Part shown: piece after piece, positions 1 through 6,899 of the stretch | How the letters are laid out: the number at the start of each line of letters is the position of its first letter | How positions within the stretch are numbered: the stretch's first letter is position 1 | Assembly: GCF_000622005.1 (NCBI RefSeq) | Contig: NZ_JHWV01000015.1 | Coordinates: 1 to 63,023, forward strand | Length of the DNA: 63,023 nt | Origin: Anaerovibrio sp. RM50 | Lineage (GTDB): Bacteria; Bacillota; Negativicutes; Selenomonadales; Selenomonadaceae | Direction of reading: 5' to 3' | The notes under the pieces: generated by a model | Databases searched by the model: none | Seen by the model: the letters and a program-made list of their open reading frames with translations, nothing else | What the model was told of the DNA's origin: nothing | Program-made: the position numbers and the translations under genes

Positions 1-9
1 CCAAAGAAA

Positions 10-37
10 GAGCCTGTGAAAAAATCTCTGTAAATAG
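10..37. repeat. IS256-type left terminal inverted repeat
   Basis: This pairs imperfectly with 1501-1528. Shared blocks are GAG, TGTGAAA and TCTGTAAATA. The outer edge abuts the CAAAGAAA duplication at 2-9. Confidence 0.8.
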
Positions 38-193
38 AGTCTTCTATGGCAATAAAAACTATATATTTCATAATTTTGCTGGAATTGGTTGAAACCGGTT
101 CCAGCATTTTTCTTAGCTGTAATTTTAGACAACTCAACAAACTGAGGACTGGCTCCAGGCCTCAATTTTAATAAAGCTGTAACAAGAAATAGC

Positions 194-1438
194 CTAATAT
201 TCAAGCCGATCTTCATACATAATGCTTAATTCGCCGTATACACGGCCCCAATTACGAATCGGCATAGTCCATTTTTTAGTGGCTTCCAAAGTAGCAAGAT
301 ACAGTGCCTTCATCAAGGCCTGTGAATCCGGGAAAACGCTACGCTGGCGGTTAAGACGCCTGTAACTGGAATTGAGGCTTTCAATGGCGTTGGTAGTATA
401 AATAACCTTCCTGACCTCCGATGAAAACTTGAAAATTGGCGTTATTACATCCCAATTTGTCGTCCAGCTCTTCATGGCATTAGGATATTTTTCCTTCCAT
501 TTTTCGGTAACAGCATCGCGGTTTTTGCGGCCCTGTTCCTCAGTAACTGCGTGGTAAATGCTCTTTAGATCAGTTGCAAATTCCTTGCGGTCTTTATCTG
601 CCACATATTTTAAGGTATTGCGCACCTGATGAACAATGCAGCGCTGGTATTCAGCTTTTGGAAATGCAGCTACAACAGCCTCCTTCATGCCGGTCAGCCC
701 ATCGGCACAGATAATTAAAATATCCCTAAGGCCACGATTTTTAAGTTCATTGAATAAATTGAGCCAATATTTGGCACTTTCATTTTCGCCAATGTAGATG
801 CCCAATACTTCTTTTATTCCGTCTCTATTTATTCCCAAGATTACGTAAGCTGCCATTTTCCGGATGATGCCGTTATCCTTTACAGAGTAATGAATTGCAT
901 CAACAAATACCACCGGATATACGCTGGACAAGGCTCTGTTTTGCCAGTCCTGTATTTCAGGCAATAATTTATCCGTAACATCAGAAATAAAGCCCTCAGA
1001 AACATCGAAGCCATAAATGTCCTCTATGGTGTCAGAAATCTGTCTGGTAGTCATACCTTTGGCATACATGGATATAATTTTCTTGTCAATGTCCGAAATG
1101 TCCTTCTGACGTTTCTTGACGACTTGTGGTTCAAAGGTGGATTGTCTGTCCTGGGGAACATCAATCTGAAAACTGCCATAACTGCTGTTAACGGTTTTCG
1201 TCTTGTAGCCGTTACGACTATCCTCATTATCTGAGCGCTCGGATTTCTGGTAGCCAAGATGGCTGTCCATTTCAGCCTCCATCATTTCTTTGATGGTTCC
1301 GCCCAGTAGATCTTTCAAAGCATTCTGAATGTCTTCTGCGGTTTCAATCTCATATTCAGACAAGAGCTGCTGAATGATCTGTCTTTTACCTTCTGTCATC
1401 TGAACATGGTGAATGGGTTTCTTTGCTTTCTTTGCCAT
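194..1438 (-). CDS. IS256-family (Mutator-type) transposase
   Basis: A 414-aa protein of the usual length for IS256 transposases, which cut and paste or copy the element through a DDE active site. Visible family blocks are the N-terminal region with LLGGTIKEMMEAEMDSHLGY, the first catalytic Asp in VVFVDAIHYSVKDNG, the second in LIICADGLTGMKEAV followed by the CIVHQVRNTLKYV block, and the final Glu in the YTTNAIESLNSSYRR segment. The start ATG at 1438 follows an AGGAGGC-type site read on the minus strand. It fills the space between the terminal repeats with no sign of a frameshift. Confidence 0.95.
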   Translation of the reverse strand: MAKKAKKPIHHVQMTEGKRQIIQQLLSEYEIETAEDIQNALKDLLGGTIKEMMEAEMDSHLGYQKSERSDNEDSRNGYKTKTVNSSYGSFQIDVPQDRQSTFEPQVVKKRQKDISDIDKKIISMYAKGMTTRQISDTIEDIYGFDVSEGFISDVTDKLLPEIQDWQNRALSSVYPVVFVDAIHYSVKDNGIIRKMAAYVILGINRDGIKEVLGIYIGENESAKYWLNLFNELKNRGLRDILIICADGLTGMKEAVVAAFPKAEYQRCIVHQVRNTLKYVADKDRKEFATDLKSIYHAVTEEQGRKNRDAVTEKWKEKYPNAMKSWTTNWDVITPIFKFSSEVRKVIYTTNAIESLNSSYRRLNRQRSVFPDSQALMKALYLATLEATKKWTMPIRNWGRVYGELSIMYEDRLEY

Positions 1439-1500
1439 AGTAAAAGGCCTCCTATGATTTTATATTTTACCATAGAAGACCTTAACTGTTACTGTTGTTA

Positions 1501-1528
1501 TTATTTACAGAAAAACTTTCACACTCTC
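1501..1528. repeat. IS256-type right terminal inverted repeat
   Basis: Reverse complement of the left terminal repeat with several mismatches in the middle. It is followed directly by the second CAAAGAAA copy at 1529-1536. Confidence 0.8.
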
Positions 1529-1623
1529 CAAAGAAATTTTATGTTTTTTTACTGTCCTCTTGACGGGTAGCAGTTCAATTGGCCAAGGCTTAAGGAAAGT
1601 TTTTCGGTTGTTGTGGTATTGGC

Positions 1624-1797
1624 TTATCTGCCATATTTTTCATTTAACTCCTTAATTACATCCTCAACATCAATTTTGCCTTCAGCTATCTGGAGGCCCT
1701 TTTTAATCATGTCATCCGTGACATGCATACCTTCAATAGCCATAGTAGCCACAGCCTGTCTTACTTGTTCTTTCGGGGAAAGTAGATTTTTTTGCAT
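1624..1797 (-). CDS. VbhA-type antitoxin domain protein (orphan)
   Basis: A 57-aa protein beginning MQKNLLSPKEQ. It carries T18-M-A-I-E22-G23, matching the (S/T)xxxE(G/N) inhibitory motif by which VbhA-type antitoxins block the ATP site of Fic AMP-transferases. The C-terminal helix (IAEGKIDVEDVIKEL) also fits the VbhA domain. GAGGTG lies 6 bases before the ATG. In known pairs the Fic gene follows the antitoxin. Here about 90 non-coding bases and then an IS256 element follow, so no partner is visible. The Fic protein at 42.7 kb has its own inhibitory motif and is not adjacent. Family assignment is from motif reading only. Confidence 0.7.
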   Translation of the reverse strand: MQKNLLSPKEQVRQAVATMAIEGMHVTDDMIKKGLQIAEGKIDVEDVIKELNEKYGR

Positions 1798-1828
1798 TTA
1801 TATCACCTCAGTTTGTGTTCAATGCCCC

Positions 1829-2101
1829 TCATTTTTGAGGGTGTATTGGTTTAGCCATACCTTTGACATAGGACTGAATAAATTCAAATTTTCCCTTTAA
1901 CCGCATCATATCATCCATGGAAGAATATTTACTTCCCAGTATATCTCTCCATATAGAAGCAGTTTGTTCTTCAAGCACAACAAGCGGGTGGTCACTATCC
2001 GGCGCAATTCCATTTTTGGTAATACGTCTGCTTATATCTGCTAAAAGTCCTGCAAATGCTTCATGTAGAATTTCTTTATATTCTATAACACGATAATCCA
2101 T
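1829..2101 (-). CDS. Family A small protein (VIEYKEILHE), copy 1
   Basis: A 90-aa protein of unknown function. It begins MDYRVIEYKEILHEAFAGLL and is clearly paralogous to the genes at 5988-6251, 10631-10882 and 11670-11969. Shared features are the VIExKEIL(H)E start, a helical LLADI segment, a central W-x-DIL, and KYSSMDDMMRLKG near the end. It looks all-helical, with no signal or membrane segment. It lies 8 bases after the family B gene, in the order B then A, which recurs in the array. The upstream GAGG lies 12 bases off, so coupling to the preceding gene is likely. An immunity or antitoxin role is possible but not shown. Confidence 0.8.
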   Translation of the reverse strand: MDYRVIEYKEILHEAFAGLLADISRRITKNGIAPDSDHPLVVLEEQTASIWRDILGSKYSSMDDMMRLKGKFEFIQSYVKGMAKPIHPQK

Positions 2102-2109
2102 TCATAAAA

Positions 2110-2382
2110 CTACCTCTTTATGAGTTCCAATAAATCATTTATCTCATTCATATCAGCTTTATCGTAATAATACATGGGGACCTCTGCTTTTTCATACAAG
2201 CGCATTAAATCTAATCGTCCAATATTCATAAATTTAGAAACTTCCCCAATAGATATAGTCTTATTCATAATGTATGGATAATACAATAAAGCAAGTTGTA
2301 ATTGTTTTTCTTCTTCAGATAGCGGATGTTTATCCATGAAGTCTTTAGCTGATTTAGAAATCTCAATTATCATCTTTTCCAT
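2110..2382 (-). CDS. Family B, UPF0175-like small protein, copy 1
   Basis: A 90-aa protein. After an N-terminal KHPLSEEEKQLQLALLYYP it shows a helix-turn-helix-like stretch, ISIGEVSKFMNIGRLDLMRL then YEKAEVPMYY. This matches the UPF0175 pattern (GKAAELAGMSRWEFLELL...GIPV), a family usually regarded as antitoxin or DNA-binding. Paralogues are at 5655-5957, 6279-6881 (N-terminal half) and 9915-10208. ATG 2382 is preferred because GAGGTG lies 6 bases upstream. An in-frame GTG at 2391 would leave no spacing. Confidence 0.75.
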   Translation of the reverse strand: MEKMIIEISKSAKDFMDKHPLSEEEKQLQLALLYYPYIMNKTISIGEVSKFMNIGRLDLMRLYEKAEVPMYYYDKADMNEINDLLELIKR

Positions 2383-2430
2383 AAATAACACCTCAGTTGA
2401 ATAACCCTCTCATTTGGGGCTTATATCGGC

Positions 2431-2796
2431 TTAAGGTTCTATTTCTTCAGGACAATGAGGCTCCATTTCTTCAGGATCAGTAGAAGCTTTGACAACTTCC
2501 TTGCTCCTCTTTTCCTGCTCATAAAGGCGTTTTTGAAGAGCCGCTACCTGCTCTTGCAACGCATTAATTTTTTGATTGTTGTCTTTTACGTAATCCACCA
2601 CACAATTAAAACGTTGTCTTTCCCATTCTCTCATTTCCCGAAGAGCATCTGTAATGTCAATACCCATCTGAAGGAGAGTGACACTTGCCGTCAAATTAGA
2701 ATTAGCCGCCTGTGCAGCAATTTTTGCATTATTCTTAGCACTTTGAGCATTATTAGCAGCATCAAGAGCAAAAACATCAAACCCCATATCTATCAT
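2431..2796 (-). CDS. Family C coiled-coil protein, copy 1
   Basis: A 121-aa protein paralogous to 3315-3686. It begins MIDMGFDVFALDAANNAQ, continues with an Ala/Asn-rich stretch, then LLQMGIDITDALREM and a heptad-like coiled coil (KINALQEQVAALQKRLYEQE). It ends in the acidic tail EEMEPHCPEEIEP. Ala/Asn repeats followed by a coiled coil suggest an oligomerising structural or adaptor role, but I know no named family. The two copies also share their 3' flank, which points to duplication of a whole gene cassette. Confidence 0.75.
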   Translation of the reverse strand: MIDMGFDVFALDAANNAQSAKNNAKIAAQAANSNLTASVTLLQMGIDITDALREMREWERQRFNCVVDYVKDNNQKINALQEQVAALQKRLYEQEKRSKEVVKASTDPEEMEPHCPEEIEP

Positions 2797-2802
2797 CCTT
2801 TC

Positions 2803-2958
2803 TTATCTCTTTGAATCTGGATTTCCAGGATAACCACCATCATTTATAATTCCATCATCAGAAGGATATTCTTTATATAATAGTGTTGCTGTTCTATATT
2901 GTCTTTTTGACATATCTAATAATGTTTCAGTAGGTAATATTTTATTCGGCTCGTTCAT
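2803..2958 (-). CDS. Small protein translationally coupled to the MNT gene
   Basis: A 51-aa reading frame, MNEPNKILPTETLLDMSKRQ through GGYPGNPDSKR. Its ATG at 2958 lies inside the 3' end of the nucleotidyltransferase gene (stop at 2942), a 17-base overlap in a different frame. It ends 6 bases before the coiled-coil gene. MNT antitoxins are normally followed by a HEPN toxin of 110-150 aa. This protein is too short and shows no RxxxxH HEPN motif. It may be a truncated or replaced partner. Function unknown. Confidence 0.5.
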   Translation of the reverse strand: MNEPNKILPTETLLDMSKRQYRTATLLYKEYPSDDGIINDGGYPGNPDSKR

Positions 2959-3262
2959 AAACTACAACTCCCGTTCTTCCGATTTCATAAGCCATTCTTC
3001 TATCTACTGTATAATTGTCCCATTTATCCCAAACTATCATTTCTCCTAAAGCTGGCCATTTTGTTTTTTCTCCAACAAACTCAAAATAAATATCTATATC
3101 ACTGTCAGGCCGGCAATCGTCTCGAACACTACTTCCAAATACAACAGCTTTTTTTATATTTGGATCTTCTTTACACAAATCTACCATTTTTCTAACAGCT
3201 TCTTGGTGCAATGGATTAATTTTTTCAATATTCATAAAAGGAGTTGTAACCGCTTTCCACAT
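2942..3262 (-). CDS. MNT-type minimal nucleotidyltransferase
   Basis: A 106-aa protein with the minimal nucleotidyltransferase signature: AVVFGSSVRDDCRPDSDIDI gives the G-S pair followed about ten residues later by D-x-D. In MNT/HEPN systems this enzyme AMPylates the HEPN RNase toxin and acts as antitoxin. AAGGAGGG lies directly before an in-frame ATG at 3268, but only 7 bases before the ATG at 3262, so 3262 is the better start. A small gene overlaps its end instead of a HEPN gene, so it is either an orphan or works with that 51-aa product. Confidence 0.75.
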   Translation of the reverse strand: MWKAVTTPFMNIEKINPLHQEAVRKMVDLCKEDPNIKKAVVFGSSVRDDCRPDSDIDIYFEFVGEKTKWPALGEMIVWDKWDNYTVDRRMAYEIGRTGVVVYERAE

Positions 3263-3314
3263 AACCATCCCTCCTTGTGTTGAATAACCCTATCATTTTG
3301 GGGCTTATATCGGC

Positions 3315-3686
3315 TTAAGGTTCTATTTCTTCAGGACAAGGAGGCTCCATTTCTTCCAGAGCAGAAGAATTTTCATCAGCTTCTTTGCTTCTCTGTTCTT
3401 GTTCGTAGAGACGTTTCTGTATTCCAGCAACCTGAGCCTTTAAATCTTGTATTTCAACATTAAGTTCTCTCATAGTGTGTATCATATCATTAAATCTTTG
3501 ATGTTGAAAATTTTTCATTTCACGAAGGGCATCTGTAATGTCAATCCCCATCTGAAGCAGAGCAACATTTGCACTTAAATTAGCACTGGCAGCCTGTGCA
3601 GCCATATTAGCATTATTATTAGCTTTTCTGGCCTGATTAGAGGCATCTGCAGAAAAAATATCATAATTAATCCCCATATCTATCAT
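3315..3686 (-). CDS. Family C coiled-coil protein, copy 2
   Basis: A 123-aa paralogue of 2431-2796. It has the same MIDMG start, the Ala/Asn-rich segment (ANNNANMAAQAASANL), the invariant LLQMGIDITDALREM, a heptad coiled coil (LKAQVAGIQKRLYEQEQRSK) and the acidic EEMEPPCPEEIEP tail. The middle of the coil has diverged while both ends stay nearly identical, as expected if the ends interact with a common partner or were homogenised by recombination. No catalytic motif is seen. Confidence 0.75.
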   Translation of the reverse strand: MIDMGINYDIFSADASNQARKANNNANMAAQAASANLSANVALLQMGIDITDALREMKNFQHQRFNDMIHTMRELNVEIQDLKAQVAGIQKRLYEQEQRSKEADENSSALEEMEPPCPEEIEP

Positions 3687-3734
3687 CCTTTCGTTTTGCG
3701 ATAGCCATGTCCTTTATAAACCTTGCTATCCAAG

Positions 3735-3929
3735 TTATTCAATTTCCACATCCTCCATGACATCAAGCTCCTCTTCAGTAATCCCCAAGCTTTCCAATAT
3801 TTCTTCCTGGCTGTACAGCTTCCCGGAAGAATTTTTGATTCTTTCCTCAGCCAGCTTTAAAAGTCGCATATCTTCAAGTTCTTCTAGTTCTTCTAATGTC
3901 ATTCTTTTACCAGTATTCTTTGTCAACAT
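3735..3929 (-). CDS. Small antitoxin-like protein with a family D head
   Basis: A 64-aa protein. Its first residues, MLTKNTGKRMTLEE, match the N-terminus of the family D proteins (MLAGNTGKRMTWEE and MSAGNTGKRMTLEE). The rest is different: a Glu-rich helix followed by LYSQEEILESLGITEEELD, which resembles the C-terminal part of small RelB/ParD-like antitoxins. It reads as a mosaic in which the 5' end of one family was joined to another gene. Function unknown; an antitoxin-like role is a guess from size and composition. Confidence 0.6.
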   Translation of the reverse strand: MLTKNTGKRMTLEELEELEDMRLLKLAEERIKNSSGKLYSQEEILESLGITEEELDVMEDVEIE

Positions 3930-3996
3930 GGCAAATCTCTCCCTTCAACTTGTTAAGCTTAGAACATCATCCATAATTTATTGTCTGCTTCTCTAT

Positions 3997-4275
3997 TCAT
4001 TCTATTTCACTCAAAAGGTTCTTTTTACAGGAATGTGGCTCGTCATCTGGATCTGACCAAATAGCATCATCAATTTGATGTTTTATCTCATCTTCAAAGC
4101 TTAAATGTATAAACGCTGGTCCAAATTGTTCATATCCATCGGCTCCATAAATAATAATGTTATCCTTTACTTCCAAAATGACACTACCAGACCTTTGGCA
4201 AATATCTTGAATTCTTTCTTCCATCAAATCCATATTTGCTTTTTTTGAGAAAATCAATTTCATGGTATATTCCAT
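3997..4275 (-). CDS. Family E small protein, copy 1
   Basis: A 92-aa stand-alone version of the E domain: MEYTMKLIFSKKANMDLMEE, then ICQ, DNIIIYGA, YEQFGPAFIHL, AIWSDP and a final SCKKNLL. Five further E domains occur in this window (4905, 6279, 8623, 10994 and 13204), three of them as C-terminal halves of fusions. The alternation of predicted strands and one helix suggests a compact alpha/beta fold. ATG 4275 is chosen because GAGG sits 9 bases upstream; a GTG at 4311 is possible. I recognise no named family. Confidence 0.75.
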   Translation of the reverse strand: MEYTMKLIFSKKANMDLMEERIQDICQRSGSVILEVKDNIIIYGADGYEQFGPAFIHLSFEDEIKHQIDDAIWSDPDDEPHSCKKNLLSEIE

Positions 4276-4360
4276 ATATATCATCCTCGTGCTATGTTTA
4301 AAGGCCCTCACTTTAAAGGATTATATTGAGTTTATTGTTTTAGCCAAATAGAAAACTCTT

Positions 4361-4594
4361 TCACTGTTTTAACACATAACATTTATCCAATGATGTAAAC
4401 CTCATTTCTATTTCACCATCAAGTGCTTTTTCAATCATTTCATTGTACGAAGTATCTGCTTCAGTATATTTAACAATAGCAGACTGGATATTATACGAAT
4501 TAGGGTAACAATCCACCAATCCTACATTTTGATGTGGATATTTTTCAATTATTTCTTCCCAGGTCATTCTTTTGCCAGTATTTCCTGCCAACAT
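4361..4594 (-). CDS. Family D small protein (GKRMTWEE), copy 1
   Basis: A 77-aa protein. It shares NTGKRMTWEEII, YPHQNVGLVDC-PNS, a VKYTE segment and GEIEMRFTSLD with the adjacent copy at 4610-4849 and a third at 10221-10475. AAGGAGG lies 9 bases before the chosen ATG. The two neighbouring copies are tandem duplicates separated by 15 bases, diverged mostly in the C-terminal third. No membrane segment or catalytic motif is seen; function unknown. Confidence 0.75.
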   Translation of the reverse strand: MLAGNTGKRMTWEEIIEKYPHQNVGLVDCYPNSYNIQSAIVKYTEADTSYNEMIEKALDGEIEMRFTSLDKCYVLKQ

Positions 4595-4609
4595 AGCAAA
4601 CAACCTCCT

Positions 4610-4849
4610 TCAGGCGAACGTTTCTCCACCATTATCCTCGTCAACAGTAGTGTACATCAAAAATATTTCCCCATTGCTGGCCATACGTACTAACTCAGAA
4701 TAAGTCTTTTCACGGTCTGTATATTTTACACTTGCTGTATCAAAGTTTATGGAGTTAGGAGTACAATCTATTAAACCAACATTCTGATGTGGATAAGTGG
4801 CAATAATTTCCTCTAATGTCATTCTTTTGCCAGTATTTCCTGCCGACAT
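4610..4849 (-). CDS. Family D small protein (GKRMTLEE), copy 2
   Basis: A 79-aa tandem paralogue of 4361-4594 (MSAGNTGKRMTLEEII, YPHQNVGLIDC, VKYTD). The start at 4849 is preferred because it aligns with the neighbour's start and GGGGGTG lies upstream. An in-frame ATG at 4864 with GGAGG about 10 bases off remains possible. The tail (TTVDEDNGGETFA) is unrelated to that of its sister. Unknown function. Confidence 0.72.
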   Translation of the reverse strand: MSAGNTGKRMTLEEIIATYPHQNVGLIDCTPNSINFDTASVKYTDREKTYSELVRMASNGEIFLMYTTVDEDNGGETFA

Positions 4850-4904
4850 AGCAAACACCCCCATATAAATTGCGCCTCCGTTTAGTGAGAAGGACTGGTT
4901 GGAC

Positions 4905-5186
4905 TCATATTACTTTCATTAATAACTGCTTTTTACAGGAATGTGAGCCTTCGTCTGAATCTGTCCATATAATATCATCGATATGCCGTTTAATATCTTC
5001 GTCAAAGGTTAGGAGCATAAAGGCCGGTCCAAATTTTTCGTATATTTCTGCCCCATAGACAATGAAATTATCGTTTATTTCCAAGACTACACTACCAACC
5101 CTTTGACAGATAGCCTTTATTTTTTCTTCCATAACGGCCATATCAGTTTCCTTGGTAAAAATCAATTTCATGGTATATTCCATCAT
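4905..5186 (-). CDS. Family E small protein, copy 2
   Basis: A 93-aa E domain protein (MMEYTMKLIFTKETDM, ICQRVGSVVLE, IVYGA, YEKFGPAFMLL, IIWTDSDE, HSCKKQLL), the closest relative of copy 1 at 3997. Start 5186 has AGGA 6-7 bases upstream. A GTG at 5204 would overlap the previous stop as GTGA and is the alternative. It follows the family G gene without a gap, consistent with co-translation. Confidence 0.73.
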   Translation of the reverse strand: MMEYTMKLIFTKETDMAVMEEKIKAICQRVGSVVLEINDNFIVYGAEIYEKFGPAFMLLTFDEDIKRHIDDIIWTDSDEGSHSCKKQLLMKVI

Positions 5187-5200
5187 AATTGTCCTATCAT

Positions 5201-5638
5201 TCACCTTAAAAACTTATCTTCACTTATAATTTCAACAGCCATATACTCATCTACAGTACTCAGGCCGGGATAGTAGATAAGCATTGCTTTAAAGGGTACT
5301 TTATCAATAATCTCGTTGCTGGATTTTTTTAATTCAAAGTACAAAAGACGATATATAAAGCCTATCCACCAAAGGGCATCTGGAATATATAGTGGCTCAG
5401 GCAATTTAGGGACATTTATTTCAGGCAATATAAAATCAAGGCACTCCTCAGGATCTGCCATCTGAAATGGCGAATAAGCTGTGTCCATGCTGCGTTCACA
5501 AAAATGTGATTTCATATACGCTGGAACAAACTTATCCATATCATATCCCAGCTCATTTGCACACTGGAATATATCTCCCTGGGTCTCGCAAATAACCATT
5601 TGTATATCCTTTGAAAGCTCATCAGAAGAATAAGTCAT
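5201..5638 (-). CDS. Small protein with a FVPAYM-S motif (unknown family)
   Basis: A 145-aa protein. N-terminal: DELSKDIQMVICETQGDIFQ, then FVPAYMKSHFCERSMD. C-terminal: WWIGFIYRLLYFELKKSSNE and a YYPGLSTVDEYMAVE segment. This layout resembles small proteins often found beside toxin-like genes in Clostridia and Negativicutes, but I know no validated function. ATG 5638 has AAGGAG 9 bases upstream. The longer frame to 5707 would overlap the preceding gene and is rejected. Probably soluble despite its aromatic C-terminus. Confidence 0.7.
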   Translation of the reverse strand: MTYSSDELSKDIQMVICETQGDIFQCANELGYDMDKFVPAYMKSHFCERSMDTAYSPFQMADPEECLDFILPEINVPKLPEPLYIPDALWWIGFIYRLLYFELKKSSNEIIDKVPFKAMLIYYPGLSTVDEYMAVEIISEDKFLR

Positions 5639-5654
5639 AAACAGCGACTCCTTT

Positions 5655-5957
5655 TTACACTTCCTGCTTGTTTTTCCTATGTTTATCAAAAAAAGTAGAA
5701 ACCTCATCCTCTGTATTCTTGTATTTATCCCAATCTTCTTTATTTATGTATGAAAGTCCATATTTTCCATAAAAATTAATTAAATCAAATTTATCTACTC
5801 CCAGCAGTTGATCTGCGTATCCATGAGACATTAATCCGGCATCTATATAGGCATACAAAAGAAATGCTGCACGTTTAAAATCTGTAGCCTCGTCTACAGG
5901 CTTTTTATTTATATAATCTGCCATATTATCAGGCAATTCCAATGTAGCTAATTTCAT
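5655..5957 (-). CDS. Family B, UPF0175-like small protein, copy 2
   Basis: A 100-aa family B member: RAAFLLYAYIDAGLMSHGYA then DQLLGVDKFDLINFYGKYGL, the UPF0175-like helix-turn-helix pattern. Its N-terminal half has diverged (MKLATLELPDNMADYINKKP replaces KHPLSEEE). It sits just downstream of a family A gene, whereas copies A1 and B1 have the reverse order. The first ATG, 5957, is preferred over a TTG at 5960. Confidence 0.7.
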   Translation of the reverse strand: MKLATLELPDNMADYINKKPVDEATDFKRAAFLLYAYIDAGLMSHGYADQLLGVDKFDLINFYGKYGLSYINKEDWDKYKNTEDEVSTFFDKHRKNKQEV

Positions 5958-5987
5958 CAACTACCAGTCCCTTCAGTTGAATGTCCC

Positions 5988-6251
5988 TCATTTGGGAAGA
6001 TTGTATTGATTCATCTGCTTTTTCACACTCTTATAGTAATCTTCCAACTCTTTCATCTGCTCCATGGTGGAGTACTTGTCTGTTAAAATGCTTCCCCAGA
6101 TTTCCCTAACCTTTCTGCGTGTATCACAAATAGGGGCATTGGAATTTATATCGATACTATTCTCCTGAATTATTCTTGCCAAATCTGCCAGCAGCCCTGC
6201 AAATAATTCGTGCAGGATTTCCTTTTTTTCAATCACATCATAATTAATCAT
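5988..6251 (-). CDS. Family A small protein, copy 2
   Basis: An 87-aa protein: MINYDVIEKKEILHELFAGL, LLADLARIIQENS, WGSILTDKYSTMEQMKELE. Same predicted all-helical plan as the other A genes. GGAGG lies 5 bases upstream of the ATG. It follows the B-E fusion gene by 27 bases. The 3' end runs into a short boundary motif (5977-5999) that also occurs after other genes of the array. Unknown function. Confidence 0.78.
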   Translation of the reverse strand: MINYDVIEKKEILHELFAGLLADLARIIQENSIDINSNAPICDTRRKVREIWGSILTDKYSTMEQMKELEDYYKSVKKQMNQYNLPK

Positions 6252-6278
6252 ATTGCCTCCGATAGGGTATATTGCTCA

Positions 6279-6881
6279 TTAAGAATAGTCTTTCATAATG
6301 TCATCCAGGCAAGGATACGTACCATCAAAGGGATCTGTACAATAAGCTCCTATAAGATTCGCCTTTATGTAATCGTCAGAACATATATCAATTAAGGCTG
6401 GGCTAAACGCTTCAAAGGAATCCGCCCCAAAAGTGATTGAGTTTTCCGCGTGTTTTAAGAGAACAGTGCCATTTTCATTACATATACTCTCAATTTTTTG
6501 CAATAGCTTTTCCATCTTGCCCTTTTGGGAAAAAAGCAGTTTTAAGGTATATTCCATGTCTGCACTTTCTCTCACTGCCTCTTTACTGCTTTTGCCCTGA
6601 TTAACCAATTCAGTTAGTGACTTAACTTTATCCATATTGATAGGCTCATGTGTGATATATGATGGAACCTCGGCCTTTTCATACAGATTCATCAGTTCTA
6701 TGCGTGAAATACCCATTAATTTGGAAATAACTCCTATATCACCTTCCCCATTAAGCATATATGGATAAAAGAATAACGCCATTTGAAGCATTTCTTCTTC
6801 CTTTGAAAGTGGGTGCTTGGCAATAAAATCCTTTGCCAGCGGTGATACTTCCAGAAATAAGGTTTCATTCATTTTGTTCAT
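6279..6881 (-). CDS. Fusion protein: family B (UPF0175-like) + family E domain
   Basis: A 200-aa protein with two separate modules. Residues 1 to about 95 are a family B protein (KHPLSKEEEMLQMALFFYPY, DIGVISKLMGISRIELMNLY, EKAEVPSYI). Residues about 108-200 are a complete family E domain starting MEYTLKLLFSQKGKMEKLL, with ICNENG, ITFGADSF, FSPALI, AYCTDP and a late Cys. A Ser/Lys-rich linker joins them. Elsewhere in the array both modules occur alone, so the fusion suggests that B and E products act together. The E module keeps its own internal Met. Start 6881 has only a weak GGGG upstream. Confidence 0.78.
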   Translation of the reverse strand: MNKMNETLFLEVSPLAKDFIAKHPLSKEEEMLQMALFFYPYMLNGEGDIGVISKLMGISRIELMNLYEKAEVPSYITHEPINMDKVKSLTELVNQGKSSKEAVRESADMEYTLKLLFSQKGKMEKLLQKIESICNENGTVLLKHAENSITFGADSFEAFSPALIDICSDDYIKANLIGAYCTDPFDGTYPCLDDIMKDYS

Positions 6882-6899
6882 AAACAACAACCCCGTTTA

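Larger units (their letters stand above)
10..1528 (-). mobile_element. IS256-family insertion sequence, complete
   Basis: One transposase gene is bracketed by imperfect inverted repeats of about 28 bp (10-37 and 1501-1528). Both start GAG at the outer end and share TGTGAAA and TCTGTAAATA. Immediately outside, CAAAGAAA occurs at 2-9 and again at 1529-1536. This is a direct 8-bp target duplication of the size expected for IS256-family transposition. The element is about 1519 bp and looks intact, hence probably recent. Whatever lies left of position 1 is outside the window, so the interrupted sequence cannot be identified. Confidence 0.88.
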
